64,000 nt of DNA from Streptomyces sp. Je 1-332. GTDB lineage: Bacteria; Actinomycetota; Actinomycetes; Streptomycetales; Streptomycetaceae. The notes under the pieces are model-generated. The model ran no database searches and was not told where the DNA came from. It saw nothing but the letters and a program-made list of their open reading frames with translations. The stretch covers positions 4,898,001 to 4,962,000 of the forward strand of contig NZ_CP160402.1 of the NCBI RefSeq assembly GCF_040730185.1, in the 5' to 3' direction. Both the position numbers and the translations under genes were made by a program. Below, in pieces: positions 45,503 through 54,248 of the stretch; position 1 is the first letter of the stretch; every line of letters begins with the position of its first letter.

Positions 45503-45672
45503 ACTCTTGATACACCGGCCGACCGCGATCGGTTCCGTATTCGCGACGACCGGAGGCGACCGGATCGGAGCGGGGGAGAAGCGGGAGCAGCGGGGGGGGG
45601 CGGGACAAGATCGCGGCATACCCGTCACACGTCTGTTTCCGAGCAATGAGAGACACCTGAGAGAATGGCCCC

Positions 45673-46686
45673 ATGGCCCTTGATCGTCCTCGCGTGCTCT
45701 CCGGAATCCAGCCCACCGCAGGCTCGTTCCACCTCGGCAACTACCTTGGCGCGGTCCGCCAGTGGGTGGCGCTGCAGGAGTCCCACGACGCGTTCTACAT
45801 GGTGGTGGACCTGCACGCGATCACGGTGCCGCAGGACCCGGCCGAGCTCCGTGCCAACACCCGGCTCGCCGCCGCCCAGCTCCTCGCCGCCGGGCTCGAC
45901 CCGGAGCGCTGCACGCTCTTCGTCCAGAGCCACGTCCCCGAGCACGCCCAGCTCGGCTGGATCATGAACTGCCTCACGGGGTTCGGCGAGGCGTCGCGCA
46001 TGACGCAGTTCAAGGACAAGGCGGCCAAGCAGGGTGCGGACCGCGCCTCCGTGGGCCTCTTCACGTACCCGGTGCTCCAGGTCGCGGACATCCTGCTTTA
46101 CCAGGCCAACCAGGTCCCGGTCGGTGAGGACCAGCGCCAGCACATCGAGCTGACCCGCGACCTCGCGGAGCGTTTCAACGGCCGGTTCGGCGAGACGTTC
46201 ACCGTCCCGGCGGCGTACATCCTCAAGGAGACAGCGAAGATCTTCGACCTTCAGGACCCGTCGATCAAGATGAGCAAGTCGGCGTCCACCCCCAAGGGCC
46301 TGATCAACCTCCTCGACGAGCCCAAGGCCACCGCCAAGAAGGTCAAGAGCGCGGTCACCGACACCGACACCGTCGTGCGCTACGACACCGCGGAGAAGCC
46401 GGGTGTCAGCAACCTCCTCAGCATCTACTCGACGCTCACCGGCGCCGGTATCGCGGAACTGGAGCAGAAGTACGCCGGCAAGGGCTACGGTGCGCTGAAG
46501 ACTGACCTCGCCGAGGTCATGGTCGACTTCGTGACCCCCTTCCGGGACCGCACCCAGGCCTATCTGGACGACCCGGAGACGCTCGACTCGATCCTGGCCA
46601 AGGGCGCGGAGAAGGCACGCGCCGTCGCCGCGGAGACCCTCGCCCAGGCGTACGACAAGGTGGGCCTCCTGCCCGCCAAGCACTGA
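45673..46686 (+). CDS. trpS: Tryptophanyl-tRNA synthetase
   Basis: The 337-residue class I synthetase charges tRNA(Trp). The HIGH-like motif is FHLGNYLGA (about 17-25), and KMSKSAS (about 199-205) is the KMSKS loop. [48 protein letters not shown] and the C-terminal anticodon-binding part are all present. The ATG at 45673 has GAGAATGG upstream. S. coelicolor as remembered has two trpS genes; this one is at the standard (non-antibiotic-resistant) locus. A G10 run sits at about 45590. Confidence 0.96.
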   Translation: MALDRPRVLSGIQPTAGSFHLGNYLGAVRQWVALQESHDAFYMVVDLHAITVPQDPAELRANTRLAAAQLLAAGLDPERCTLFVQSHVPEHAQLGWIMNCLTGFGEASRMTQFKDKAAKQGADRASVGLFTYPVLQVADILLYQANQVPVGEDQRQHIELTRDLAERFNGRFGETFTVPAAYILKETAKIFDLQDPSIKMSKSASTPKGLINLLDEPKATAKKVKSAVTDTDTVVRYDTAEKPGVSNLLSIYSTLTGAGIAELEQKYAGKGYGALKTDLAEVMVDFVTPFRDRTQAYLDDPETLDSILAKGAEKARAVAAETLAQAYDKVGLLPAKH

Positions 46687-46759
46687 GCCACACAGCCCCC
46701 TGCACCACGCCAGGTACAGCAGCGCCCTCTGCCCGCCACCCGACCGACAGGAGTACGAC

Positions 46760-47347
46760 GTGGGGACCGTAACGATCGGTGTGTCGATCGCGGTCCCGGA
46801 GCCTCACGGCAGCCTGCTCCAGGAGCGGCGTGCGGGCTTCGGGGACCCCGCGGCGCACGGCATCCCCACGCACGTCACGCTGCTGCCGCCGACCGAGGTG
46901 GACGCCTCGGCGCTGCCCGCGGTCGAGGCGCACCTGGGGGCCGTCGCGGCCGCCGGGCGCCCCTTCCCGATGCGGCTCTCCGGTACGGGCACGTTCCGCC
47001 CGCTGTCACCGGTGGTCTTCGTCCAGGTGGTGTCGGGCGGCGCAGCTTGTGGCTGGCTGCAGGAGCGGGTGCGGGACGCCTCCGGGCCCATGGCGCGCGA
47101 GCTGCAGTTCCCGTACCACCCGCACGTCACCGTGGCGCACGGCATCTCCGAAGAGGCCATGGACCGGGCGTACGCGGAGCTCTCGGAGTACGAGGCCGAG
47201 TGGCCCTGCACCGGCTTCGCGCTCTATGAGCAGGGCGCCGACGGAGTGTGGCGCAAACTGCGCGAGTTCGCCTTCGGTGGCGGCGGCCCGCTCGTGCCAC
47301 CGCAGGCCACCGCCCCGGCCGCGCACGGCACGCTGCCCGCGCGCTGA
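46760..47347 (+). CDS. 2H phosphoesterase (2'-5' RNA ligase family)
   Basis: The 195-residue protein has the two HxT/S motifs of the 2H superfamily: THVTLLPP (about 37-44) and YHPHVTVAHG (about 122-131). The fold cleaves or ligates 2',5' or 2',3'-cyclic phosphodiesters. The GTG at 46760 follows ACAGGAG. It is probably co-transcribed with trpS (73 bp apart). The C-terminal 25 residues are low complexity. Confidence 0.85.
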   Translation: MGTVTIGVSIAVPEPHGSLLQERRAGFGDPAAHGIPTHVTLLPPTEVDASALPAVEAHLGAVAAAGRPFPMRLSGTGTFRPLSPVVFVQVVSGGAACGWLQERVRDASGPMARELQFPYHPHVTVAHGISEEAMDRAYAELSEYEAEWPCTGFALYEQGADGVWRKLREFAFGGGGPLVPPQATAPAAHGTLPAR

Positions 47348-47357
47348 TCGCCGCCCC

Positions 47358-47434
47358 GGAGAGCCCACACCGGAGAGCCCACACCGGAGAGCTCACTCCG
47401 TAGGGCTCACAGCAGCGGGCTCACACCAGCGGGA
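47358..47434. repeat. Degenerate direct repeats between convergent genes
   Basis: CGGAGAGCCCACAC is repeated about three times and then decays into CGGGCTCACACCAG-type copies, between the stops of the 2H gene and dprE2. It is similar in style to the repeat at 26125-26172. Confidence 0.75.
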
Positions 47435-48190
47435 TCACACCGGAAGCCGCCGGAACACCGCCCTGGGGGCGTGCCGCAGCGCCGACATGACCACCCGCAG
47501 CGCCCCGGGCACCCACACCGTCTCCGAGCGCCGCCGCAGGCCCGTCTCGATGGCCGCAGCGACCGCGTCCGGAGTGGTCGCCATGGGGGCCTCCTCCAGG
47601 CCGGCCGTCATCTTGGAGCGTACGAAGCCGGGGCGGACGACCATCACGTGCACCCCCGTGCCGTGCAGCGCGTCACCCAGGCCCTGGGCGAAGGCGTCGA
47701 GGCCCGCCTTGCTGGACCCGTAGATGAAGTTCGACCGGCGGGCACGCTCGCCCGCGACCGACGAGAGCACCACCAGGGAGCCGTGGCCCTGGGCCTGCAG
47801 AGACCGCGCGCACACCAGGCCGGCCGATACGGCGCCGGTGTAGTTCGTCTGCGCGACGCGCACCGCGGCCAGCGGCTCGTCCTCGTCGCGTGCCTGGTCG
47901 CCGAGGATGCCGAAGGCGAGAAGCACCATGTCGATGTCGCCCTCGGCGAAGATCTTGCCGAGCGTCGCCTCGTGGGACTCGGAGTCGAGCGCGTCGAAGG
48001 CGACGGTGCGGACGTCCGCACCCATGTCGCGCAGGCCCGCGGCGGCCTTCTCCAGGCCCGGGGACGGACGCCCGGCCAGCCATACGGTGCGGGTGCGCCG
48101 CGCGACCAGACGGCGGGCCGTGGCGAGGCCGATCTCGGAGGTGCCGCCGAGTACGAGCAGGGACTGGGGGGTGCCGAAGGCGTCCTTCAT
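47435..48190 (-). CDS. dprE2: Decaprenylphospho-2-keto-arabinose reductase (DprE2-like)
   Basis: The 251-residue short-chain dehydrogenase has the cofactor motif VLGGTSEIGLATARRL (about 13-28), LAFGILGDQ, the catalytic Ser in VVLSSVAGERARRS and YGSSKAGL with the catalytic Tyr/Lys. DprE2 reduces the 2-keto intermediate made by DprE1 to decaprenyl-phosphoryl-arabinose. It follows dprE1 after 20 bp in the usual order on the same strand, supporting the call. Confidence 0.93.
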   Translation of the reverse strand: MKDAFGTPQSLLVLGGTSEIGLATARRLVARRTRTVWLAGRPSPGLEKAAAGLRDMGADVRTVAFDALDSESHEATLGKIFAEGDIDMVLLAFGILGDQARDEDEPLAAVRVAQTNYTGAVSAGLVCARSLQAQGHGSLVVLSSVAGERARRSNFIYGSSKAGLDAFAQGLGDALHGTGVHVMVVRPGFVRSKMTAGLEEAPMATTPDAVAAAIETGLRRRSETVWVPGALRVVMSALRHAPRAVFRRLPV

Positions 48191-48210
48191 GGGGCCAACT
48201 CCTGGAGGTG

Positions 48211-49596
48211 CTAGAGGGCGAGGCGTCGCGAGAGGTCCGAGCGGAACAGGCCGCGTGGGTCGAGGTCGGCCCGCAGCGCGCGGAAGTCGTCGAGCCGCGG
48301 ATACATCGCGGCGAGCATCTCCGGCCGCAGACGGGAGTCCTTGGCCAGGTAGACGCGGCCGTCGGCGGCGGCGACCTCCTCGTCGAGTTCGTCGAGGAAG
48401 GCGCCGAGACCGGGCAGGTTCGCCGGGATGTCCAGGGCGAGGGTCCAGCCGGGCATCGGGAAGGAGAGCCAGCCCGGATCGCCCTCTCCGAAGCGCTTCA
48501 GTACGGCGAGGAAGGACGGGCAGCCGCGCTCGGAGATGCGCCGCACGATGCGCCGCAGGGCTTCCTCCTTGCCGTATCCGACGACGAATTGGTACTGCAC
48601 GAAGCCACCGCGGCCGTACACGCGGTTCCAGTGCGGGACGCCGTCCAGGGGGTGGAAGAACGTCGACATCTTCTGGAGTTCGCCCACCCGGCTGCGGGGT
48701 GCCTTGCGGTACCAGAGCTCATTGAAGAGGCCCACCGACCTGCGGCCGAGCAGCCCTTCGGGCAGGAAGCGCGGGGCGGGCGGCAGTTGGCCGGGGCGGA
48801 ACGTCAACGGGGCTCTACGCGCGCGTGCCGGGAGGGCGTCCAGGGGAGCGTGGTCGCCGCGTGTGAGTACCGAGCGGCCCATCGACGCCCCGCGCGCGAG
48901 GAGGTCGATCCAGGCCACGGAGTAGCGATAGCGGTGGTCGGTGGCGGTGAGGCGGGCCATCAGGTCGTCCAGGTCGGTGGCGCGTTCCGTGTCCACCGTC
49001 ATCAACGACGTCTCCACCGGCTGCAGTTGCAGCGTCGCGGCCAGGATCAGACCGGTCAGGCCCATGCCGCCCGCGGTCGCGTCGAACAGGGCGCTGCCGC
49101 GCTCCACCGCCTGCACCGAGCCGTCGGCGGTGAGCAGTTCCACGGCCATCACATGGCGCGAGAAGGATCCGGACCCGTGGTGGTTCTTGCCGTGGATGTC
49201 CGCGCCGATCGCGCCGCCGACGGTCACGAAGCGGGTCCCCGGGGTGACCGGCACGAACCAGCCGAGCGGGAGCAGGACTTCCATCAGGCGGTGCAGGGAG
49301 ACCCCGGCGTCGCACAGGACGGTGCCCGCGTCGGCGTCGATGGCGTGCACGCGGTCCATGCCGGTCATGTCGATGACGGCGCCGCCCGCGTTCTGCGCGG
49401 CGTCCCCGTAGGCCCGCCCGAGGCCCCTGGCGATGCCGCCGCGCTCCCCGCATGCCTCGAGGGCCGCGACGGCCTCCTCGGGCGAACGGGGGCGGATCAG
49501 GCGGGCCGTGGAGGGCGCGGTGCGCCCCCAGCCCGACACGGACACGGTCGGCGCGATCGCGGAGTCGGCGGGCGGCGGAGCGGAGTCGGCAGGCAT
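48211..49596 (-). CDS. dprE1: Decaprenylphosphoryl-ribose 2-oxidase (DprE1-like)
   Basis: The 461-residue FAD oxidase starts at the ATG at 49596. The FAD-binding part has RGLGRAYGDAAQNAGG (58-73), GTRFVTVGGAIGADIHGKNHHGSGSF (120-145) and GGMGLTGLI. The C-terminal part has FGEGDPGWLSFPMPGW (370-384), LAKDSR (417-422) with the catalytic Lys 419, and the residue matching Mycobacterium Cys387 is Ala (TLALDI, A387). It oxidises decaprenyl-phosphoryl-ribose at C2. Its start is 166 bp from a divergent PAP2 phosphatase gene. Confidence 0.93.
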   Translation of the reverse strand: MPADSAPPPADSAIAPTVSVSGWGRTAPSTARLIRPRSPEEAVAALEACGERGGIARGLGRAYGDAAQNAGGAVIDMTGMDRVHAIDADAGTVLCDAGVSLHRLMEVLLPLGWFVPVTPGTRFVTVGGAIGADIHGKNHHGSGSFSRHVMAVELLTADGSVQAVERGSALFDATAGGMGLTGLILAATLQLQPVETSLMTVDTERATDLDDLMARLTATDHRYRYSVAWIDLLARGASMGRSVLTRGDHAPLDALPARARRAPLTFRPGQLPPAPRFLPEGLLGRRSVGLFNELWYRKAPRSRVGELQKMSTFFHPLDGVPHWNRVYGRGGFVQYQFVVGYGKEEALRRIVRRISERGCPSFLAVLKRFGEGDPGWLSFPMPGWTLALDIPANLPGLGAFLDELDEEVAAADGRVYLAKDSRLRPEMLAAMYPRLDDFRALRADLDPRGLFRSDLSRRLAL

Positions 49597-49762
49597 AGGC
49601 GTGACCGTATCGTCCGAGCAAGGACAGTTTGCCCATATTCATCCAAGCTCTCACCGAAATGGGTGATTGATGGAGTGTCGTCGTATATTGCCGTAAATAT
49701 TGAGAGGTTGCCTAGAAGAGTCGTGAGGCCAGGTACTTGACGTCCCCGGAGAGGGAGGCCAC

Positions 49763-50284
49763 ATGCACGACATGGACCACCGGCTGCTGTCGGCCCTGCG
49801 CGACTGCGGCTCCGACGCGCGCGTGGCCGCCGCCGCGCGGGCCCTGTCCTGGACCGGCGAGCACGGCGCCCTGTGGATCGCCGCGGGGCTCGCGGGCGCC
49901 GCGGTCGACCGCGAGCGGCGCGGCACGTGGCTGCGCGCCACGGCACTGACCGCCGGGGCGCACCTGGCGAGCATGGGCCTCAAGCGCGTCGTACGACGCC
50001 CACGCCCCGACGGAGACACCGGCGCGCAGCCCCTCGTCAGGACGGCGGGGCGGCACTCCTTCCCCAGCTCGCACGCCACTTCGGCCGCCGCGGCCACCGT
50101 CGCGTACGGCGCGCTGAGTCCCGTCGGAGCGCGCGTCGTGCCGCCGCTCGCCGCCGCGATGTGCGTCTCGCGGATGATCGTCGGCGTCCACTACCCGAGC
50201 GACGTGGCCGCCGGAGCCGCCCTCGGGGCCCTCACCGCGCGTATGGGCTCCGCCTGGATGAACGGGGGCCGCGCGCATGGCTGA
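49763..50284 (+). CDS. PAP2 phosphatase, likely decaprenylphosphoryl-5-phosphoribose phosphatase
   Basis: The 173-residue protein has all three PAP2 motifs: KRVVRRPRP, FPSSHAT and SRMIVGVHYPSD. In mycobacteria the PAP2 protein Rv3807c removes the 5-phosphate from decaprenyl-phosphoryl-phosphoribose and is next to the UbiA-type transferase Rv3806c; the next gene here is that transferase (8 bp overlap). The ATG at 49763 follows GGAGAGGGAGG. Membrane segments are short. Confidence 0.9.
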   Translation: MHDMDHRLLSALRDCGSDARVAAAARALSWTGEHGALWIAAGLAGAAVDRERRGTWLRATALTAGAHLASMGLKRVVRRPRPDGDTGAQPLVRTAGRHSFPSSHATSAAAATVAYGALSPVGARVVPPLAAAMCVSRMIVGVHYPSDVAAGAALGALTARMGSAWMNGGRAHG

Positions 50285-51227
50285 CCGCACCGCCGCCCTG
50301 CTCGAACGCCCCCAGCCGCCCCGGCCGCCCGGCACGGGCTCCCTCACGGCCCTGCCGCTCGGCCTCCTGAAGACCGCGCGCCCCCGCCAGTGGGTGAAGA
50401 ACGTCCTGGTCGTCGCGGCCCCGGCCGCCGCGGGCGAGCTCTTCTCGCGCCACTCGCTGATGCAACTCGTCGTGGTGTTCGCCCTGTTCACGGCCGCCGC
50501 GTCCGCCGTCTACCTCATCAACGACGCACGCGACGCCGAGGCCGACCGCGCCCACCCGACCAAGTGCCGCAGGCCGGTCGCCGCCGGTCAGGTGCCGGTG
50601 ACGCTCGCGTACGCGGTCGGCGGGCTGCTCGCCGTGCTCGCGCCGGTCGCCGCCGCCGCGTTCTGCACGCCCCTGACCGCGGGCCTGCTCGCCGCCTACG
50701 TAGTGATGCAACTGGCCTACTGCGTCAGTCTCAAGCACATCCTCGTCGTCGATCTCGCCGTCGTCACCACGGGATTCCTGATGCGGGCGATGATCGGGGG
50801 ACTGGCCCTCGACATCCCGCTCTCGCGCTGGTTCCTGATCACCACGGGCTTCGGCGCGCTCTTCATGGTCTCCGCCAAGCGCTACTCCGAAGCCGTGCAG
50901 ATGTCCGGAAAAGCGGGCGCCACGCGCGCGTTGCTCACCGAATACACCACCGGCTACCTCCGCTTCGTGTGGCAGCTGGCCGCCGGTGTCGCCGTCCTCG
51001 CGTACTGCCTGTGGGCCATGGAGAGCGGCGGCACCGCCAACGGCAGCCTGCTGCCCTGGCGGCAGCTGTCGATGGCCGCCTTCGTCCTCGCCGTCCTGCG
51101 GTACGCCGTCTTCGCCGACCGGGGCACGGCCGGCGAGCCCGAGGACGTCGTCCTGCGTGACCGCGCCCTCGCCGTCATCGGTCTGGTGTGGATCGCCATG
51201 TACGGCCTAGCGGTCGCCGACTGGTGA
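50277..51227 (+). CDS. Decaprenyl-phosphate phosphoribosyltransferase (UbiA-type)
   Basis: The 316-residue polytopic protein has the prenyltransferase aspartate motif NDARDAEADRAHPTKCRRP (about 82-100), the second conserved region DLAVVTTGFLMRAMIGGLALDI, and eight or nine TM helices. The family member Rv3806c (UbiA) joins PRPP to decaprenyl phosphate. It overlaps the PAP2 gene and is followed by a GtrA gene in a GTGA overlap, so the three are one operon. Confidence 0.92.
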   Translation: MADRTAALLERPQPPRPPGTGSLTALPLGLLKTARPRQWVKNVLVVAAPAAAGELFSRHSLMQLVVVFALFTAAASAVYLINDARDAEADRAHPTKCRRPVAAGQVPVTLAYAVGGLLAVLAPVAAAAFCTPLTAGLLAAYVVMQLAYCVSLKHILVVDLAVVTTGFLMRAMIGGLALDIPLSRWFLITTGFGALFMVSAKRYSEAVQMSGKAGATRALLTEYTTGYLRFVWQLAAGVAVLAYCLWAMESGGTANGSLLPWRQLSMAAFVLAVLRYAVFADRGTAGEPEDVVLRDRALAVIGLVWIAMYGLAVADW

Positions 51228-51688
51228 GCGCCCTCAGGGAGCGGCTACGGACCATGGGCCCCGAACTGCTCGGCTTCGCCACCGTCGGGATCTGCGCGTA
51301 CGCCGTCGACCTCGGCCTCTTCGTCTGGCTGCGCGGGCCCGTCGGTCTCGACCCGCTGACCGCCAAGGCGCTGTCCTTCGTGGCCGGTTGCACGGTCGCG
51401 TACGCGGGCAACGCGCTCGGCACCTACCGGCGGCGCGCGGGAGCCGCAGTGGCGCGAGCCTCACGCCTTCGCCAGTACGGCATCTTCTTCGCCGTCAACA
51501 TCGCCGGTGCCCTTGTGCAGTTGCTCTGCATCGCGGTGTCCCACTACGGCCTCGGTCTCACCTCACAGCGCGCGGACACCATCTCCGGGGCGGGCGTCGG
51601 CATGGCACTCGCCACCGTCCTGCGTTTCTGGGGTACGCGGACCTTGGTCTTCCGCACAACGGGCAGGGAGGCATCATGGACTGGCTGA
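51224..51688 (+). CDS. GtrA-family membrane protein
   Basis: The 154-residue protein starts at the GTG at 51224 (GTGA overlap with the UbiA stop). Four hydrophobic segments follow (about 17-37, 43-60, 84-104, 115-135). GtrA proteins translocate or help flip polyprenyl-linked sugars; mycobacterial Rv3789 is a GtrA protein in the arabinan pathway next to dprE1. The YihY-like gene overlaps its 3' end by 13 bp. Confidence 0.85.
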   Translation: MSALRERLRTMGPELLGFATVGICAYAVDLGLFVWLRGPVGLDPLTAKALSFVAGCTVAYAGNALGTYRRRAGAAVARASRLRQYGIFFAVNIAGALVQLLCIAVSHYGLGLTSQRADTISGAGVGMALATVLRFWGTRTLVFRTTGREASWTG

Positions 51689-52620
51689 AGAAACTCCCCG
51701 GCATCGGGCCCCTGGTGGAGCGCCTGATGCGCACGCACGCGTGGAGCGCGTACGAGCGGCTCGACAGCGTGCACTGGACCCGTCTCGCGGCCGCGATGAC
51801 GTTCATCAGCTTCCTGGCGCTCTTCCCGCTGATCACCGTCGCCGCCGCGGTGGCCGCCGCGACCCTCTCCAAGAGCCAGCAGAACAAGCTCGAGGAGAAC
51901 ATCTCGAAGCAGGTCCCCGGCATCTCCGATCAGCTGAACCTGGACGCCCTGGTCGCCAACGCGGGCACCGTCGGGCTCATCGCGGGCGCCCTGCTGCTCT
52001 TCACCGGCATCGGGTGGGTCGGGTCGATGAGGGAGTGCCTGCGGGTCGTCTGGGAGCTGGAGGACACCGACGAGAACCCCGTCATGCGCAAGGTCAAGGA
52101 CGCCGGGGTGCTCATCGGGCTCGGCGGCGCGGGGCTCGCGTCCGTGGCCGCGTCGACCCTCGCCTCGCTCGCCGTCGGCTGGAGCGCCGACCTCATCGGG
52201 ATCTCCGAGGACGGCTGGGGCGGTGTGCTGCTCCAGGCGATCGCGTTCGCCATCGCCGTCCTCGCGGACTTCCTGCTCCTGCTCTACGTGCTGACCCTGC
52301 TGCCGGGCGTGCAGCCGCCGCGCCGCCACCTGATCACCGCCGGTCTGATCGGCGCGGCCGGGTTCGAGCTGCTCAAGCTGCTGCTCGGCGGCTACATGAA
52401 GGGTGTCGCCGCGAAGAGCATGTACGGCGCCTTCGGGGTGCCCGTCGCACTGCTCCTGTGGATCAACTTCACCGCGAAACTCCTGCTGTTCTGCGCCGCC
52501 TGGACGGCGACGCGGAAGCAGGCACGTACAGAGGCAAGTACAGAAGCACGTACAGAGGAAGAATCCGACGTCAGCGGCGGTCCTTCCGGCGCGACAGGTC
52601 CAGCGGCAGCCGGCGGTTGA
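51676..52620 (+). CDS. YihY/BrkB-family membrane protein
   Basis: The 314-residue protein has an amphipathic N-terminus (WLKKLPGIGPLVERLMRTH) and six hydrophobic segments (for example AAAMTFISFLALFPLITVAAAVAA, LIAGALLLFTGIGWVGSMRE, LQAIAFAIAVLADFLLLLYVLTLLPG), ending in a Thr/Glu-rich tail. The family is of unknown function; the old name ribonuclease BN is not supported. The ATG at 51676 overlaps the GtrA gene by 13 bp. Its last 50 bp overlap antisense with the 3' end of the carboxypeptidase gene. Confidence 0.9.
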   Translation: MDWLKKLPGIGPLVERLMRTHAWSAYERLDSVHWTRLAAAMTFISFLALFPLITVAAAVAAATLSKSQQNKLEENISKQVPGISDQLNLDALVANAGTVGLIAGALLLFTGIGWVGSMRECLRVVWELEDTDENPVMRKVKDAGVLIGLGGAGLASVAASTLASLAVGWSADLIGISEDGWGGVLLQAIAFAIAVLADFLLLLYVLTLLPGVQPPRRHLITAGLIGAAGFELLKLLLGGYMKGVAAKSMYGAFGVPVALLLWINFTAKLLLFCAAWTATRKQARTEASTEARTEEESDVSGGPSGATGPAAAGG

Positions 52621-53833
52621 GCACGAACCATCCGGCGGCGATGAGCGCGAGAACGCCGCCCGCGACCCCGAGTGCGATGCCGACGCCGCTGCCCGAGCCC
52701 TTGGCGGAGGCGTGCGCCACGTTCTTGGACGCGTCCGACCCGCCCTTGCCCGCCGCGCCGGGAGCGCCCTTGCCGCTGCCCGTACCGGCACCCTTCGGAG
52801 CGACCAGTTCACCCACGGGCTCGACCTTGCCGGACGCCTTGAAGCCCCAGTCAAGGAGACGCTCGGTCTCCTTGTAGACGGCGAACTGCTCGCCCGAGTC
52901 GGGGTTCATCACCGTCACGAGCAGCACCTTGCCGTTGCGCTCGGCGACACCGGTGAAGGTGTTGCCCGCGTTCGTGGTGCTGCCGTTCTTGACGCCCGCG
53001 ATGCCCTTGTAGGGGGCGATACCGACGTCCCCCGTAAGGAGTCGGTTGGTGTTCTGGATCTCGAAGGACTCGCGCTTCTTCTTGCCCTTGTCCTTGCCCT
53101 TCGTGACCTTCTTGGTCTCACCGGGGAACTTGGCGGTGGCCGTCGAGCAGTACTCGCGGAAGTCCTTCTTCTGCAGCCCCGAGCGGGCGAACAGCGTCAG
53201 GTCGTACGCCGAGGAGACCTGCCCCTTCTCGTCATAGCCGTCCGGACTGACCACGTGCGTGTCCAGGGCCTGCAGCTCGTCGGCGTGCGACTGCATGTCC
53301 TTGACGGTCTGCGGGACACCGCCGTTCATCGCCGACAGGACGTGCACCGCGTCGTTGCCCGACTTCAGGAAGACGCCGAGCCACAGGTCGTGGACCGTGT
53401 AGGTCTCGTTCTCCTTGATGCCGACCATGCTGCTGCCCGCGCCGATGCCCGCCATGTCGGAGAGCTCGACCTTGTGCTTCTGGGTCTTGGGGAACTTCGG
53501 CAGGACCGTGTCCGCGAAGAGCATCTTCAGTGTGCTCGCGGGGGCGAGCCGCCAGTGCGAGTTGTGCGAGGCGAGCACCTCGCCCGTCTCGGCGTCCGAC
53601 ACCATCCAGGAGCGCGCCGACAGGTCCTTGGGGAGGACGGGAGCGCCGTCCTTGAGGCTCACCTGGGTGCCCGGCTCGCCGAGCTTGACACCGCCCACCG
53701 TCGACATCGAAGACGGGGGCTTGGGCTTCTTGTCGCCCCCCGGTTTGTCGTCCGCCCACGCGGGAGCCGTGGTCGACATGGTCAGCAATGCGGCGGAAGT
53801 GACCAACAAGGCGGTCTTTTTTACGGCAGGCAC
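52571..53833 (-). CDS. D-alanyl-D-alanine carboxypeptidase (S11 type)
   Basis: The 420-residue protein (GTG at 53833) has a signal peptide (VPAVKKTALLVTSAALL, TAPAWADD), a disordered GGDKKPKPP linker and a PBP5-type domain. The motifs are S-T-L-K at 100-103, S-G-N at 158-160 and K-N-G at 282-284; the last replaces the common KTG. A C-terminal transmembrane helix (VGIALGVAGGVLALIAAGWFVL) with basic tail anchors it. It trims the terminal D-Ala from peptidoglycan stem peptides. It overlaps the YihY gene by 50 bp tail to tail. Confidence 0.92.
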   Translation of the reverse strand: MPAVKKTALLVTSAALLTMSTTAPAWADDKPGGDKKPKPPSSMSTVGGVKLGEPGTQVSLKDGAPVLPKDLSARSWMVSDAETGEVLASHNSHWRLAPASTLKMLFADTVLPKFPKTQKHKVELSDMAGIGAGSSMVGIKENETYTVHDLWLGVFLKSGNDAVHVLSAMNGGVPQTVKDMQSHADELQALDTHVVSPDGYDEKGQVSSAYDLTLFARSGLQKKDFREYCSTATAKFPGETKKVTKGKDKGKKKRESFEIQNTNRLLTGDVGIAPYKGIAGVKNGSTTNAGNTFTGVAERNGKVLLVTVMNPDSGEQFAVYKETERLLDWGFKASGKVEPVGELVAPKGAGTGSGKGAPGAAGKGGSDASKNVAHASAKGSGSGVGIALGVAGGVLALIAAGWFVLNRRLPLDLSRRKDRR

Positions 53834-53951
53834 GGACGAGAACGTACAGGGCGCCGCTGTGTACGTCGCCGTCGAGGTCGGCTGTGTCCCGGCGGGCCCG
53901 GACTCCCCACCCCGGCGGCGATACGGAAGGGAGGCTCGCGATACTGAACGT

Positions 53952-54194
53952 ATGAAGCTCAGCCGCCCGGTCTCCTGGTTCCTGCTCGCCTTCGGCGTGT
54001 GGAGCTGGTTCATCTGGATCACTTTCGTCAAAAACCTATGGAAGGACGGCAGCGGGCTCGCCTTCGATGACGGGGGCGACCCGACCGCGTACTTCTGGGT
54101 GCACCTGACGCTCGCCGTCGCCTCCTTTGTCTTGGGGACGGTGGTAGGGGCCATCGGGTTGCGCGGAGTGCGTGCTCTGCGCCGTACGTCATAG
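53952..54194 (+). CDS. SCO4848-family small membrane protein
   Basis: The 80-residue protein has two TM helices (about 7-24 and 46-66) separated by KNLWKDGSGLAFDDGGDPTAYFWVHLTLA. The sequence matches the SCO4848-type protein family, named from the S. coelicolor gene. Function is unknown. Its start lies 118 bp from the divergent carboxypeptidase gene and 54 bp before the metallophosphoesterase gene. Confidence 0.85.
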   Translation: MKLSRPVSWFLLAFGVWSWFIWITFVKNLWKDGSGLAFDDGGDPTAYFWVHLTLAVASFVLGTVVGAIGLRGVRALRRTS

Positions 54195-54248
54195 CTGATA
54201 CGTCGTAGCTGATCGGTCACTTCGGGCACTGCTGAGGGGCGCGCAACC

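Noticed and set aside
51544..52854. A 436-residue minus-strand frame over the YihY gene
   Set aside because: It is a shadow of a well-supported membrane protein and has no start signal or domain.
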